Part shown: in pieces, positions 34,584 through 42,847 of the stretch | Layout of the letters: every line of letters starts with the position of its first letter | Numbering within the stretch: position 1 is the first letter of the stretch | NCBI RefSeq assembly: GCF_020873895.1 | Contig: NZ_JAHWGT010000019.1 | Span: 1-64,000 of the forward strand | Length of the DNA: 64,000 bases | Direction of reading: 5' to 3' | From: Streptomyces sp. DH12 | GTDB taxonomy: Bacteria > Actinomycetota > Actinomycetes > Streptomycetales > Streptomycetaceae | The notes under the pieces: model-generated | Told to the model about the DNA's origin: nothing | What the model saw: the letters and a program-made list of their open reading frames with translations, nothing else | Databases searched by the model: none | Made by a program: the position numbers and the translations under genes

Positions 34584-36194
34584 ATGCCCGACGCCGTCGT
34601 CATCGGAGCCGGGCCCAACGGGCTGGTCGCCGCCAACCTCCTGGCCGACCGGGGCTGGACGGTCGAGGTCCTGGAAGCACAGGACGCGCCCGGCGGCGCC
34701 GTGCGCAGCGACCGCGGCGTCCACCCGGACCACGTCAACGACCTGTTCAGCTCCTTCTACCCGCTCGCCGCCGCCTCCCCGGTCGTCCGCGGCCTGCGCC
34801 TCCACGAGTACGGGCTCACCTGGAGCCACGCGCCGGCCGTCGTCGCCCACCCGCTCACGGACGGGCGCTGCGCCGTCCTGGAACGCGACCCGGACCGCAC
34901 CGCCGAGGACCTGGAGCGCTTCGCCCCCGGCGACGGCGACGCCTGGCGGGAGCTGTGCGCGCTGTGGGACCGGGTCGGTGACGACGCGCTGCGCGCCCTG
35001 TTCACCCCCTTCCCGCCCGTACGGTCCGGGCTGCGCCTCGCCGCCCGGCTGCGCGGGCCCGACGGGCTGCGCCTGCTGCGCACCGCCCTGCTGCCCGCCC
35101 GGCGCATGGGCGAGGAGACGTTCGCGGGCGACGGCGGGCGGCTGCTGCTCGCGGGCAACGCCCTGCACGCCGACCTGTCCCCGGAGACGGCACTCGGCGG
35201 CGGCTTCGGCTGGCTCATGTGCATGCTCGGCCAGACGGTGGGCTTTCCCGTGCCCACCGGCGGCGCGGGTGCCCTCACCGACGCCCTGGTCCGCCGCCTG
35301 GCCGACCGCGGCGTGACCGTGCGCTGCGGGCGGCGCGTCACGGAGGTCGTCGTCCGCGACGGGCGGGCGCACGGCGTGCGCACCGCCGACGGCGAGACCG
35401 TCACGGCACGCCGGGCCGTCCTCGCCGACGTGCCCGCGCCGGCCCTCTACGGCGACCTGGTCGCCTGGGAGCACCTGCCGGACCGCGTCCGCGACGACAT
35501 GCGCCGCTTCCAGTGGGACTTCGCCACGGTGAAGGTGGACTGGGCGCTGGACCGGCCGGTCCCGTGGGCGACGGAGGGCCCCGCGCGCGCCGGGACGGTC
35601 CACCTCGCCGACGGCGTCGACGAACTGACCCGCTTCGCCGCGCAGATCGCCATGGGCCTCGTCCCCGACCGCCCGTTCCTGCTCTTCGGGCAGATGACCA
35701 CGGCCGACCCCTCCCGCTCGCCCGCCGGCACGGAGTCGGCCTGGGCGTACACGCACGTGCCCAGGAGCATCACCGGCGACGCCGGACCCGACGGCATCAC
35801 CGGCGCCTGGACCCCCGCCGACGGGCAGCGCATGGCGGACCGCGTCGAGGCGGTCGTGGAGCGGTTCGCGCCCGGCTTCCGCGGCACGGTACGGGCCCGT
35901 CGCGTCCTCACCCCGCTCACCCTGGAGGCCCTGGACGCCAACCTGCGCGGCGGCGCCGTCAACGGCGGTACCACCGCGCTCCACCAGCAGCTGGTGTTCC
36001 GCCCCGTCCCCGGGACCGGCCGGCCCGAGACGCCCGTGCGGGGCCTGTACCTGGCCTCCGCCTCCGCCCACCCGGGCGGTGGCGTGCACGGCGCGCCCGG
36101 CGCCAACGCGGCGCGGGCCGCCCTGCACGCGAGCGGCGCGCCGTTCGCGAGCCTGCTCACGGCGGGCCAGCGCCTCCTGACCGGCCGCGCCTGA
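34584..36194 (+). CDS. FAD-dependent oxidoreductase, phytoene desaturase-like
   Basis: 536 aa. The N-terminal dinucleotide-binding motif VIGAGPNGLVAANLLADRGWTVEVLEA (about 4-30) is followed by GGAVRSD, as in CrtI-type desaturases and amine oxidases. The C-terminal FAD motif is GLYLASASAHPGGGVHGAPGANAARAAL (about 482-510). Full length for the CrtI/NAD(P)-dependent oxidoreductase group. No carotenoid cluster (crtE/B) is nearby, so the substrate is unknown. The ATG at 34584 follows GGAAGGAA. Probably cotranscribed with the SRPBCC gene upstream. Confidence 0.88.
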   Translation: MPDAVVIGAGPNGLVAANLLADRGWTVEVLEAQDAPGGAVRSDRGVHPDHVNDLFSSFYPLAAASPVVRGLRLHEYGLTWSHAPAVVAHPLTDGRCAVLERDPDRTAEDLERFAPGDGDAWRELCALWDRVGDDALRALFTPFPPVRSGLRLAARLRGPDGLRLLRTALLPARRMGEETFAGDGGRLLLAGNALHADLSPETALGGGFGWLMCMLGQTVGFPVPTGGAGALTDALVRRLADRGVTVRCGRRVTEVVVRDGRAHGVRTADGETVTARRAVLADVPAPALYGDLVAWEHLPDRVRDDMRRFQWDFATVKVDWALDRPVPWATEGPARAGTVHLADGVDELTRFAAQIAMGLVPDRPFLLFGQMTTADPSRSPAGTESAWAYTHVPRSITGDAGPDGITGAWTPADGQRMADRVEAVVERFAPGFRGTVRARRVLTPLTLEALDANLRGGAVNGGTTALHQQLVFRPVPGTGRPETPVRGLYLASASAHPGGGVHGAPGANAARAALHASGAPFASLLTAGQRLLTGRA

Positions 36195-36224
36195 GCATCC
36201 GGGCCGCGCCTGCACGGCCCGCCT

Positions 36225-36280
36225 CCGACCGGGCCCGCGCCGGACGACCCACCACCGACCGGGCCCGCGCCGGACGACCC
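36225..36280. repeat. Two-copy 26-base direct repeat
   Basis: CCGACCGGGCCCGCGCCGGA followed by CGACCC occurs at 36225-36250 and 36255-36280 (30-base period), between the convergent flavoprotein and SDR genes. The two copies are identical. It could fold into GC-rich structures, but no clean terminator is seen. Confidence 0.8.
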
Positions 36281-36336
36281 GCCCGCGACACGGACAGGGC
36301 CCGCCGTGGGGCCTTCCGACGGGACAGCCGTGGGCC

Positions 36337-37317
36337 CTACCGCGGACGTGTCCGGCGTACCGCACCGGCGGCGGTCGCCGCGGCCAGTACGGCGGCCCCG
36401 GTGAGCCGCCGGCCGGCCGTGCGCGCCGCGCCGTGCCAGCCGCCCCGCGCGGAACCCGGCCCGGACGGCGGCGCGTACAGGGTGCCCTCGCGCTGCGGGG
36501 CGCTCCGCCCGCGTACGAAGTGGGTCCGGTCCACCTTGACGGCGAGGGCCCGGCCGAGCGGGCCGGGCGCGACCGACGCCGCCAGCCGCACCGCGTGCCC
36601 GGCCGCGCCGACGACCACCTCGTCGCGCGGCCTGCGCACGGCGCCGCGGACCGCCCGGGCGACGCGTTCGGGCGTGTACACCGGTGGCATCGCGCGCACC
36701 TCGCGGCCGCTGCGGTTGGCCAGGTGCCGGAAGAACGGGGTGTCCACGGTCGGCGGCAGCACCGTGCAGACGTGTACGCCGCGCACGCCCTCCAGGCGCA
36801 GCTCCTGTCTCAGGCACGCGTCGAACGCCCGCAGCGCGTGCTTCGACATCGTGTAGGCGCTGTTGTACGGCGAGCCGGTCAGGCCCAGCACCGACGCCAC
36901 GTCGACCAGGACGCCGGCGCCCTGCGCGCGCATCAGCGGCAGCGCCGCGCGGGCCGCGTTCACGCAGCCGACGACGTTGACGTCCAGCACCCGGCGCACG
37001 TCCTCGGGCGGTACGTCCTCCACCGCGCCGAAGACGGCGACGGCCGCGGCGCTCACCCACACGTCGACCCGGCCGAACTCGGCCACCGCCCGCCGGGCGA
37101 GCGCCTCCACGGCCGCCTCGTCGGACACGTCCGTCGGCTGGACCACCGCCCGGGTCCCCCGGTGGGCCCGGCACTCCCGCGCGGCCGCCTCCAGCGCCTC
37201 CGTCCCGCGGGCGGCCAGCACCAGCGAGCTGCCCCGCCGGGCGAAGTCCCGGGCGACCGCGCGGCCGATGCCGCTGGACGCCCCGGTGATCACGACGACC
37301 AGGCCCTTGGTGTGCAC
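36337..37317 (-). CDS. Short-chain dehydrogenase/reductase
   Basis: 326 aa. Classical SDR: TGASSGIG (about 10-17) for NAD(P), NVVG near 113, catalytic Ser in VDVASVLG (about 140), and YTMSK (Tyr and Lys of YxxxK, about 155-159). The C-terminal 80 residues beyond the SDR core, with a basic and hydrophobic end (RRLTGAAVLAAATAAGAV), may anchor it to a membrane, as in streptomycete SDRs of this longer type. The GTG start at 37317 follows GGAGGTACGT. Between that site and the PBP gene lies a 10-base tandem repeat. Substrate unknown. Confidence 0.88.
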   Translation of the reverse strand: MHTKGLVVVITGASSGIGRAVARDFARRGSSLVLAARGTEALEAAARECRAHRGTRAVVQPTDVSDEAAVEALARRAVAEFGRVDVWVSAAAVAVFGAVEDVPPEDVRRVLDVNVVGCVNAARAALPLMRAQGAGVLVDVASVLGLTGSPYNSAYTMSKHALRAFDACLRQELRLEGVRGVHVCTVLPPTVDTPFFRHLANRSGREVRAMPPVYTPERVARAVRGAVRRPRDEVVVGAAGHAVRLAASVAPGPLGRALAVKVDRTHFVRGRSAPQREGTLYAPPSGPGSARGGWHGAARTAGRRLTGAAVLAAATAAGAVRRTRPR

Positions 37318-37333
37318 ACGTACCTCCGGTGCC

Positions 37334-37367
37334 GGTTCTCGGGGGTTCTCGGGGGTTCTCGGGGTTC
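37334..37367. repeat. 10-base tandem repeat upstream of the SDR gene
   Basis: Three copies of GGTTCTCGGG plus the start of a fourth, on the given strand; read leftward they lie directly before the SDR ribosome-binding site, so they would be in its leader RNA. Confidence 0.85.
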
Positions 37368-37402
37368 CGCAGTCCCGGAGTACCCGCACCCGCCCGCCCC
37401 AC

Positions 37403-39415
37403 TCACTCCGCCGCCCGCGCCCCGGCTCCGCCCCCGCCCTCGCCGGCCGCCGCGCTCGCGGCCATGTACGCCGACCACACCCGCAGCGCCGGCCCGCCGG
37501 CGCTCGGATCCACGCCCCCGGCACCCGCCGCCCCGGCACCCGCGTCCTCCGCCCCGGAGTCCCCGGCGCTCCCGGAACCGCCGGCGCCCCCGTATTCCCC
37601 GGCGCCCCCGGAGTCCCCGGCACCCGCCCCGGTGAGCGGCAGCAGGCCGCCGCCGTCCGGGCGGGTGCGGAAGACGGTCACCGCCGTCGACAGCTCCTCG
37701 CCGTAACCGACGAACCACGCGGCGGGCGACCGGTCCCGGTCGCCCGTGCGGCCGGCGGCGATCGGACCGAGGGCGGCCAGGGTCGCGGGGTCCACCGCGT
37801 CCACCGCCACGTCCCGCAGCCCGCGCGCCACCTCCCGTGCCACGTCCGGGTCGAGCACCTGCCGGGCGGGCGGTCGCTCCAGGCCCGCCACCGGCACGCC
37901 CCGGTACGTCACCGCCGTCACCGAGTACGGATCGGCGCGCCGCCCGCCGGAGGCGAACGTGGCGTACGCCCCGGCCATCCGGATCGCGCTCGGCGTGGAC
38001 GTGCCGAGCGCGAACGCCGGCTCCAACGGCGCCATGCTGCGCGGCAGCAACCCCGCGTCTACCGCGACCTCCCGCACCCCGGCCGGCCCGACGGCCTCCC
38101 CGAGCCGCAGGAACGCCCCGGGGTCGCCCCGCACGAGCGCCCGGCGCAGCGCGAGGGCGCGGCGCGGCGTGTCGTCGCCGACGAGGCCCCGCTGCAGGGC
38201 GGCCGCCACGACGAACGGGGTGAACGCCGATCCGGCCGGGACGCCCGCCGTGTCGGCGTTGCTGGAGAAGTGCCGGGTCGCGTCGGGGCCCCCGTACAGC
38301 GCCAGCACCGCCCCGTCGCCCGGCCGCACCGACGCCGCGCCCACCTGCACCGCGCCGTCCCGTGCCGCACCGCTCGCCCCCTCCGCCCCGGGACTTCCGG
38401 CGTCCGCCCCGGGACCCCCGGCGTCCGCCGCCGGGCCCGCGTCCTCGACGGCCCGCCGCAGCCGCTCCACCGCCGCCCGGTCGAACGTCGTGCGGATCCG
38501 GTACCCGCCGCGCCCGAGCGCCTCCGGGGTCAGACCCGTCCGGTTGCGCAGGTCCTTGTCGGCCGCGTCGACCAGGTAGCCGACCTGGCCCGCCAGGCCG
38601 TTCGCCACCGACCGGGGCCGCGGCTCGGGGAACACCGTGTGGGCGGCCCGCTCGTCCGGCGTCATCAGCCCGAGCTCCACCTGCCGGTCCAGCACGTACC
38701 GCCACCGCGCCTCCGCCCGCCGCCGGTGCTCCTCACCGAGGGCCGGGTCGTACAGGTCGCCGCCCTTGAGGAGGGCGGCGAGCAGGGCGCTGCGGGAAGG
38801 GTCCAGGTCCCGCGCGTCGGTGCCGTAGTACGCCACGGCGGCGGCCTGCACGCCGTACGCGCCACGCCCGAACCAGCTGGTGTTGAGGTACCCCTGGAGG
38901 ATCTCGTCCTTCGACAGGGTCCGCGACAGCTTCACCGACAGGAACAGCTCGCGCACCTTCCGGGACGCCGTCCGCTCCTGCGTCAGATAGGTGTTCTTCA
39001 CGTACTGCTGGGTGATCGTCGACCCGCCCTGGAGCTCGCCGCCCCGGGCCGTGGCGACCACGGCGCGGGCCAGGCCGCGCACCGAGAACCCGGGGTCGCT
39101 GTAGAAGGTGGCGTTCTCCGTGGCGATCACGGCGTCGCGCAGCGGTCCCGGGACGTCGGACAGCGGGACGTTCTGCCGGTTGACCGGCCCCACGCTCGCC
39201 ATCTGCGTGCCGTCGGCCCAGTAGTAGACGGTGGCCTCGGACCGCGCCTCGGCGTTGACGTCGGGGATGGGCGTCGTGGCGTACACCCACCCGGCCAGCC
39301 CGACGACCGCCGCCAGGCCCAGCAGCGCGACGCCGAGCCACTGCCGCCACGACGGCAGGAACCGCGCGGGGCCGCGGCGCCCCCGGCGCGGGTAGTCGAG
39401 ACGGACGCGTGTCAC
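37403..39415 (-). CDS. Class A penicillin-binding protein with degenerate transpeptidase domain
   Basis: 670 aa. One transmembrane segment (about 26-46), then a GT51 peptidoglycan glycosyltransferase domain (about 60-240) that looks active: catalytic Glu100 in IATENATFY, GGSTITQQ (130-137) and RKVREL. The second half has the fold of a transpeptidase, but all three active-site motifs are altered: SxxK reads Ser396-Ala-Phe-Thr399, the SxN position reads RGD (429-431), and KTG reads Arg556-Thr-Gly. So it probably polymerises glycan strands without cross-linking them. Low-complexity Ala/Gly linkers lie near 325-355 and at the C-terminus. GTG start. Follows the graspetide locus on the same strand after 110 bases. 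Confidence 0.88.
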   Translation of the reverse strand: MTRVRLDYPRRGRRGPARFLPSWRQWLGVALLGLAAVVGLAGWVYATTPIPDVNAEARSEATVYYWADGTQMASVGPVNRQNVPLSDVPGPLRDAVIATENATFYSDPGFSVRGLARAVVATARGGELQGGSTITQQYVKNTYLTQERTASRKVRELFLSVKLSRTLSKDEILQGYLNTSWFGRGAYGVQAAAVAYYGTDARDLDPSRSALLAALLKGGDLYDPALGEEHRRRAEARWRYVLDRQVELGLMTPDERAAHTVFPEPRPRSVANGLAGQVGYLVDAADKDLRNRTGLTPEALGRGGYRIRTTFDRAAVERLRRAVEDAGPAADAGGPGADAGSPGAEGASGAARDGAVQVGAASVRPGDGAVLALYGGPDATRHFSSNADTAGVPAGSAFTPFVVAAALQRGLVGDDTPRRALALRRALVRGDPGAFLRLGEAVGPAGVREVAVDAGLLPRSMAPLEPAFALGTSTPSAIRMAGAYATFASGGRRADPYSVTAVTYRGVPVAGLERPPARQVLDPDVAREVARGLRDVAVDAVDPATLAALGPIAAGRTGDRDRSPAAWFVGYGEELSTAVTVFRTRPDGGGLLPLTGAGAGDSGGAGEYGGAGGSGSAGDSGAEDAGAGAAGAGGVDPSAGGPALRVWSAYMAASAAAGEGGGGAGARAAE

Positions 39416-39525
39416 GGTGGGGGCCTCCTCGGTGCGGTGGAGCGGCTGCGTCCTCTCCTACGGGGTGCGCGGGCGACCCGTTCAGCCGCGCCGCGCCGCC
39501 GGTCGGCCGGCGGCGCGCCCGCCGC

Positions 39526-40458
39526 TCACCGCCGGTCCACGCCGGCCAGCCACGACGCGACCGCCCGCGCCAGGGGCAGCCCCGTCTCCAGCTCCACGAA
39601 GCCGAACTGGCCGCCCTGGTTGCATTCCAGGAACCACCACACGCCGTCCGCGTCCTCGGCGAAGTCGAAGGCGCCGTAGGCGAGTCCGGCCGTCGCCGTG
39701 TACGCACGCACGGCGCCCGCGACCCGCTCGGGTACCTCCGCGGGCTCCCAGCCGTGGCCGGTGTCGCCGTACCGGCCGTCCACCTGGCCGGGCGCGGACC
39801 GCTTGCGCGCGGCGAACAACCGTCCGCCCACCGCCGTCAGCCGCACGTCGGCCCGCCGGGGGACGTACCGCTGGAGGAGGGTGGGGGCGGCGGCGACGGC
39901 GGCGAAGTCCGCGTCCGGCCCCACCAGCGCGGTGGGCACGAGCAGTCCCGGCTCCTCGCGCGGCGGCCCGGACAGGGTCTTCACCACCACCCGCCGGTGC
40001 CGGGCGGCGAACTCCTCGGCGGCCCGGGGGAACGTCGTCACGATCGTCGGCGGCACGGCGAGACCGCTGCGGTGCGCCACCCTCAGCTGCCAGGGCTTGA
40101 GCCGGGCCCGCTCGGCCGCGGCCGGATGGTTCATCCAGCGGGCGGCCGTGGACGACAGCATCCCGTACAGGGCCTGGCCGGTCTCGGCGGCGAGCCAGGC
40201 CGTCGCCCCCGGCGCCCGCGAGGCCGGCGCGCCCGGCCGGCGCACCCACACACCGCGCACCGCCGCCGTGCCGACCAGCCGCCCGTCCACCGACAGGTGG
40301 CCGTGGAAGTCGCCGCGCGCGTACTCGGCGGAGAGCGCGACCCGGCCCGGCAGGTCGGCGGGGTCGAACCGGACCAGGGGGACGCCCAGGACGTCCAGTT
40401 CGGCGACCACCAGGTCGGCCGTCACGTCCTCCTCGCACGTCAGCACCAGTACCGTCAT
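39526..40458 (-). CDS. tgmB: ATP-grasp ribosomal peptide maturase (graspetide synthetase)
   Basis: 310 aa ATP-grasp ligase of the SAV_5884-type RiPP maturase family. An N-terminal domain (MTVLVLTCEEDVTADLVVAEL) precedes ATP-binding elements RRVVVKTLSG (about 155), LLQRYVP (about 194) and the metal-binding end YGAFDFAEDADGVWWFLECNQGGQFGFVE (about 260-290), with acidic and Asn ligands intact. These enzymes activate Asp or Glu side chains of a precursor peptide as acyl-phosphates and join them to Thr, Ser or Lys side chains. The precursor gene lies 16 bases upstream on the same strand, making the pair a minimal graspetide locus. Confidence 0.93.
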   Translation of the reverse strand: MTVLVLTCEEDVTADLVVAELDVLGVPLVRFDPADLPGRVALSAEYARGDFHGHLSVDGRLVGTAAVRGVWVRRPGAPASRAPGATAWLAAETGQALYGMLSSTAARWMNHPAAAERARLKPWQLRVAHRSGLAVPPTIVTTFPRAAEEFAARHRRVVVKTLSGPPREEPGLLVPTALVGPDADFAAVAAAPTLLQRYVPRRADVRLTAVGGRLFAARKRSAPGQVDGRYGDTGHGWEPAEVPERVAGAVRAYTATAGLAYGAFDFAEDADGVWWFLECNQGGQFGFVELETGLPLARAVASWLAGVDRR

Positions 40459-40474
40459 CGCGGCGGCCGGCCGG

Positions 40475-40672
40475 TCAGTCGTCGAAGTGCGTCTGGGACC
40501 CGGCCGTCGACGTCGTCGTGCCGGCCGCCCGCAGCACCTCCGGGTCGGCCACGGCGGGCCGCCCGTCGGGCAGGACGTTCAGCTGGCGAGCGGCGTCGTA
40601 CGCGTACGGCGGGGGCGTGCCGGCGCCGGCGCCGGCCGGCACGGCGTACCGCAGGGCGAACGGTCGTCCCAT
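40475..40672 (-). CDS. tgmA: Putative ATP-grasp-modified RiPP precursor (graspetide precursor)
   Basis: 65-residue precursor. The leader has the family block GRPFALRYA at the N-terminus and YAYDAARQLNVLPDGRP in the middle, which this class uses for enzyme recognition. The C-terminal core holds Thr52-Thr53-Thr54-Ser55-Thr56, Ser59, Thr61 and Asp64-Asp65 at the very end, so hydroxyl donors and carboxyl acceptors for macrolactone rings are present. The ATG at 40672 is behind GGGAAGAG; a longer frame lacks a site. No isoaspartate methyltransferase gene, a frequent third partner, is next to it. Confidence 0.92.
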   Translation of the reverse strand: MGRPFALRYAVPAGAGAGTPPPYAYDAARQLNVLPDGRPAVADPEVLRAAGTTTSTAGSQTHFDD

Positions 40673-40759
40673 GACTCTTCCCGATCCCTTCGTCGACCAC
40701 CGGTGGGTACCGGTGAGTACGGGCCGGGGGCGTGGGGACCTCACCACGGCGCGAACCGG

Positions 40760-42550
40760 TCAGAAGGTGAGGTTCCAGGCGTCGACACGTCCGGTGTCCT
40801 GCGTCGCCACGTCGCGCACGCGCAGCTTCCACGTACCGGCGGCGGTCTCCGCCGAGGCGTCCACGGTGTACGTCTTGACGACGTCGTCACCGCTGTCGTT
40901 GTTGGCGAAGTCCTCCAACAGGTAGACCGTGCCGTCCGGGGCGACCAGCGACAGGACGAGGTCGCCGCGGTAGGTGTGCTTGACGTCCACGCCGACCTTG
41001 AGGGCGGCCGGGGCGTTGCCGCTCACGCCGGTGACGGTGACGGGGCTCTCCACCGTGCCGTTGTCGACGATCGTCACGTCGGCGGTGTTCTCGAAGTACG
41101 CGCCCGGTGTCGGCGTCGAGCCGCCGACGGCCTTCAGCGCGTCGGTCTGCCCCTCGCCGAAGAAGCCGTTCTTCGCGGTGGTGCCCGTGCAGCGGCTGTC
41201 GGACGGGCAGGCGGTGTCGGTCGCCTGCGACGCGAGGCGGGCGCGGATGTCGGCCGGGGTGAGCGACGGGTCCACACTGGCCATCAGCGCGGCGACGCCG
41301 GCCACGTGCGGGGAGGCCATCGAGGTGCCGTTCATGTTGCCGTACTTGCCGCCCGGGAGCGTGGAGTAGACGCCGTTGGAGCCGTCGCCGCCCGGCGCGG
41401 CGACGTCGATGACGTCACGGCCGAAGTTCGAGTACGACGCCTTCACGTTGCCGCGGCCCATGGCGGCGACCGTCACGACGCCCGGCAGCTCGGTGGGGAT
41501 GTCGACGCAGGCGTTGGTGATGCGGCGGCTCACCGGGGTCGAGTCGTTGGGGCTCGACGTGTCGGTGGTCTTGTTGGCGAGGTCGTAGTTGGAGTTGCCC
41601 GCCGCGGCGACCTGGAGGGAGCCCTTGCCCTCGGCGTACGCCTGGGCCCGGCGGACGCCCTCGATGATGGCGGCCTGGTCGGCGTCGTCGGGGCAGTTGA
41701 ACATCCACGGGTCGGTGTAGTAGCTGTTGTTCGTGACCCGGAAGCCGTGGTCGCCCGCCCACATGAAGCCGCAGATGGTGTTCTCGGCGAAGAACATCGA
41801 CGTCGTGGGCTCCGCGATGCGGACGGAGGAGATCCGCACGCCCGGCGCGACGCCGATGACGCCCTTGCCGTTCTTCGCGGCGGCGATGGTGCCCGCCACG
41901 TGCGTGCCGTGGGTGCCGACGTCGCGCCACGCGCCGGCCCGGGTGTCCGCCCGGCCGTAGGCGCAGGAGACCGAGTCGGCGGCGTTGAAGTTCGGGGCGA
42001 TGTCCTGGTGACGGTCGTCGACGCCGGTGTCCAGGACGCCGACCTTCACGGCGGCGGAGCCGGTGGTGACGGCCCACGCCTGGTCGGCCCTGATCTGGGT
42101 CATGTCCCAGCGGTTGGACTCGGTGAGCGTCGTCGCGCTCTGCGTCGGGGCGGGCGGCAGCGCGGGGGAGTACGCGTCGGCGGGCACGTCCGAGGTGCGG
42201 GTCGCGCCGACCTGCTGGACGCCGCTGACGCCGCGCATCGTCGTGGCGAACGACGCGGAGGCGGAGTGGGCGACCACGACGCCGATGGCGTCGTAGTGCG
42301 CGAAGACCGTGCCGCCGTTGCCGGTGACGGCGGCACGGACCGCGGAGGTGTCGCCGGGCGCCGTGATCACCAGGTAGGCGCGGGTGCCCGCGGCCCAGGC
42401 GCCGGTGGGCGCCGTCACGGCGGTCGGCGCGGCCGCCGCGGCCTGCGGTGCGGCGGCGGCCGGGGCCGCGGGAGCCGCGAGGGCGACGGCCGCGCCGAGG
42501 GCGACGGCGGCGACCGAGCGTCTGAGCCCGGCGGATATGTGGGGAAGCAT
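40760..42550 (-). CDS. Secreted S8 subtilisin-like peptidase with C-terminal P-domain
   Basis: 596 aa. A signal peptide (about 1-34) and I9-like propeptide (about 50-110) precede a subtilase domain (about 140-450). The triad is Asp in VGVLDTGVDD, His in GTHGTHVAGT and Ser in NGTSMASPHVAG. A proprotein-convertase P-domain (about 480-596) ends the protein. The domain order is that of exported streptomycete subtilases. The ATG at 42550 is set by GGAGGACTC upstream and the signal peptide that follows. It is transcribed toward the graspetide precursor, ending 87 bases before its ATG, which invites the idea of cotranscription, though a small inverted repeat lies in the gap. Confidence 0.92.
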   Translation of the reverse strand: MLPHISAGLRRSVAAVALGAAVALAAPAAPAAAAPQAAAAAPTAVTAPTGAWAAGTRAYLVITAPGDTSAVRAAVTGNGGTVFAHYDAIGVVVAHSASASFATTMRGVSGVQQVGATRTSDVPADAYSPALPPAPTQSATTLTESNRWDMTQIRADQAWAVTTGSAAVKVGVLDTGVDDRHQDIAPNFNAADSVSCAYGRADTRAGAWRDVGTHGTHVAGTIAAAKNGKGVIGVAPGVRISSVRIAEPTTSMFFAENTICGFMWAGDHGFRVTNNSYYTDPWMFNCPDDADQAAIIEGVRRAQAYAEGKGSLQVAAAGNSNYDLANKTTDTSSPNDSTPVSRRITNACVDIPTELPGVVTVAAMGRGNVKASYSNFGRDVIDVAAPGGDGSNGVYSTLPGGKYGNMNGTSMASPHVAGVAALMASVDPSLTPADIRARLASQATDTACPSDSRCTGTTAKNGFFGEGQTDALKAVGGSTPTPGAYFENTADVTIVDNGTVESPVTVTGVSGNAPAALKVGVDVKHTYRGDLVLSLVAPDGTVYLLEDFANNDSGDDVVKTYTVDASAETAAGTWKLRVRDVATQDTGRVDAWNLTF

Positions 42551-42820
42551 GAGTCCTCCGAAGGCCCGGCGACACGGGAGGCGTCGGACGGGCCGGGATG
42601 AGAAGTGGTCGAGCCGCAAGATCTCAGATGTGGGCACGTCAAGGGAAGTACCGTTTCGCCATCGGTTGTTCGCCCTCCGGACGGACATAGGCGGCCCAAG
42701 TGCGGCAAAGGCGGGCCGAATCGGCGGCCCGTCTCGGCACCCGGCACCCCCGCCGCCGTGGAACCGCCCCCTCCGTCGGGCGGCCCCCGCCGGACGCCGC
42801 CCGCCGTTCCCCCGATTCGG

Positions 42821-42847
42821 CCGGCTCAGCCGGCTCAGCCGGCTCAG
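42821..42847. repeat. 9-base tandem repeat at the end of the MerR gene
   Basis: Three copies of CCGGCTCAG; the third supplies the stop codon of the MerR gene (leftward). It changes only the last codons and the trailer. Confidence 0.8.

Noticed and set aside
39526-40672. Isoaspartate-type methyltransferase partner for the graspetide
   Set aside because: I looked on both sides of the pair and found only a PBP gene and a subtilase gene.
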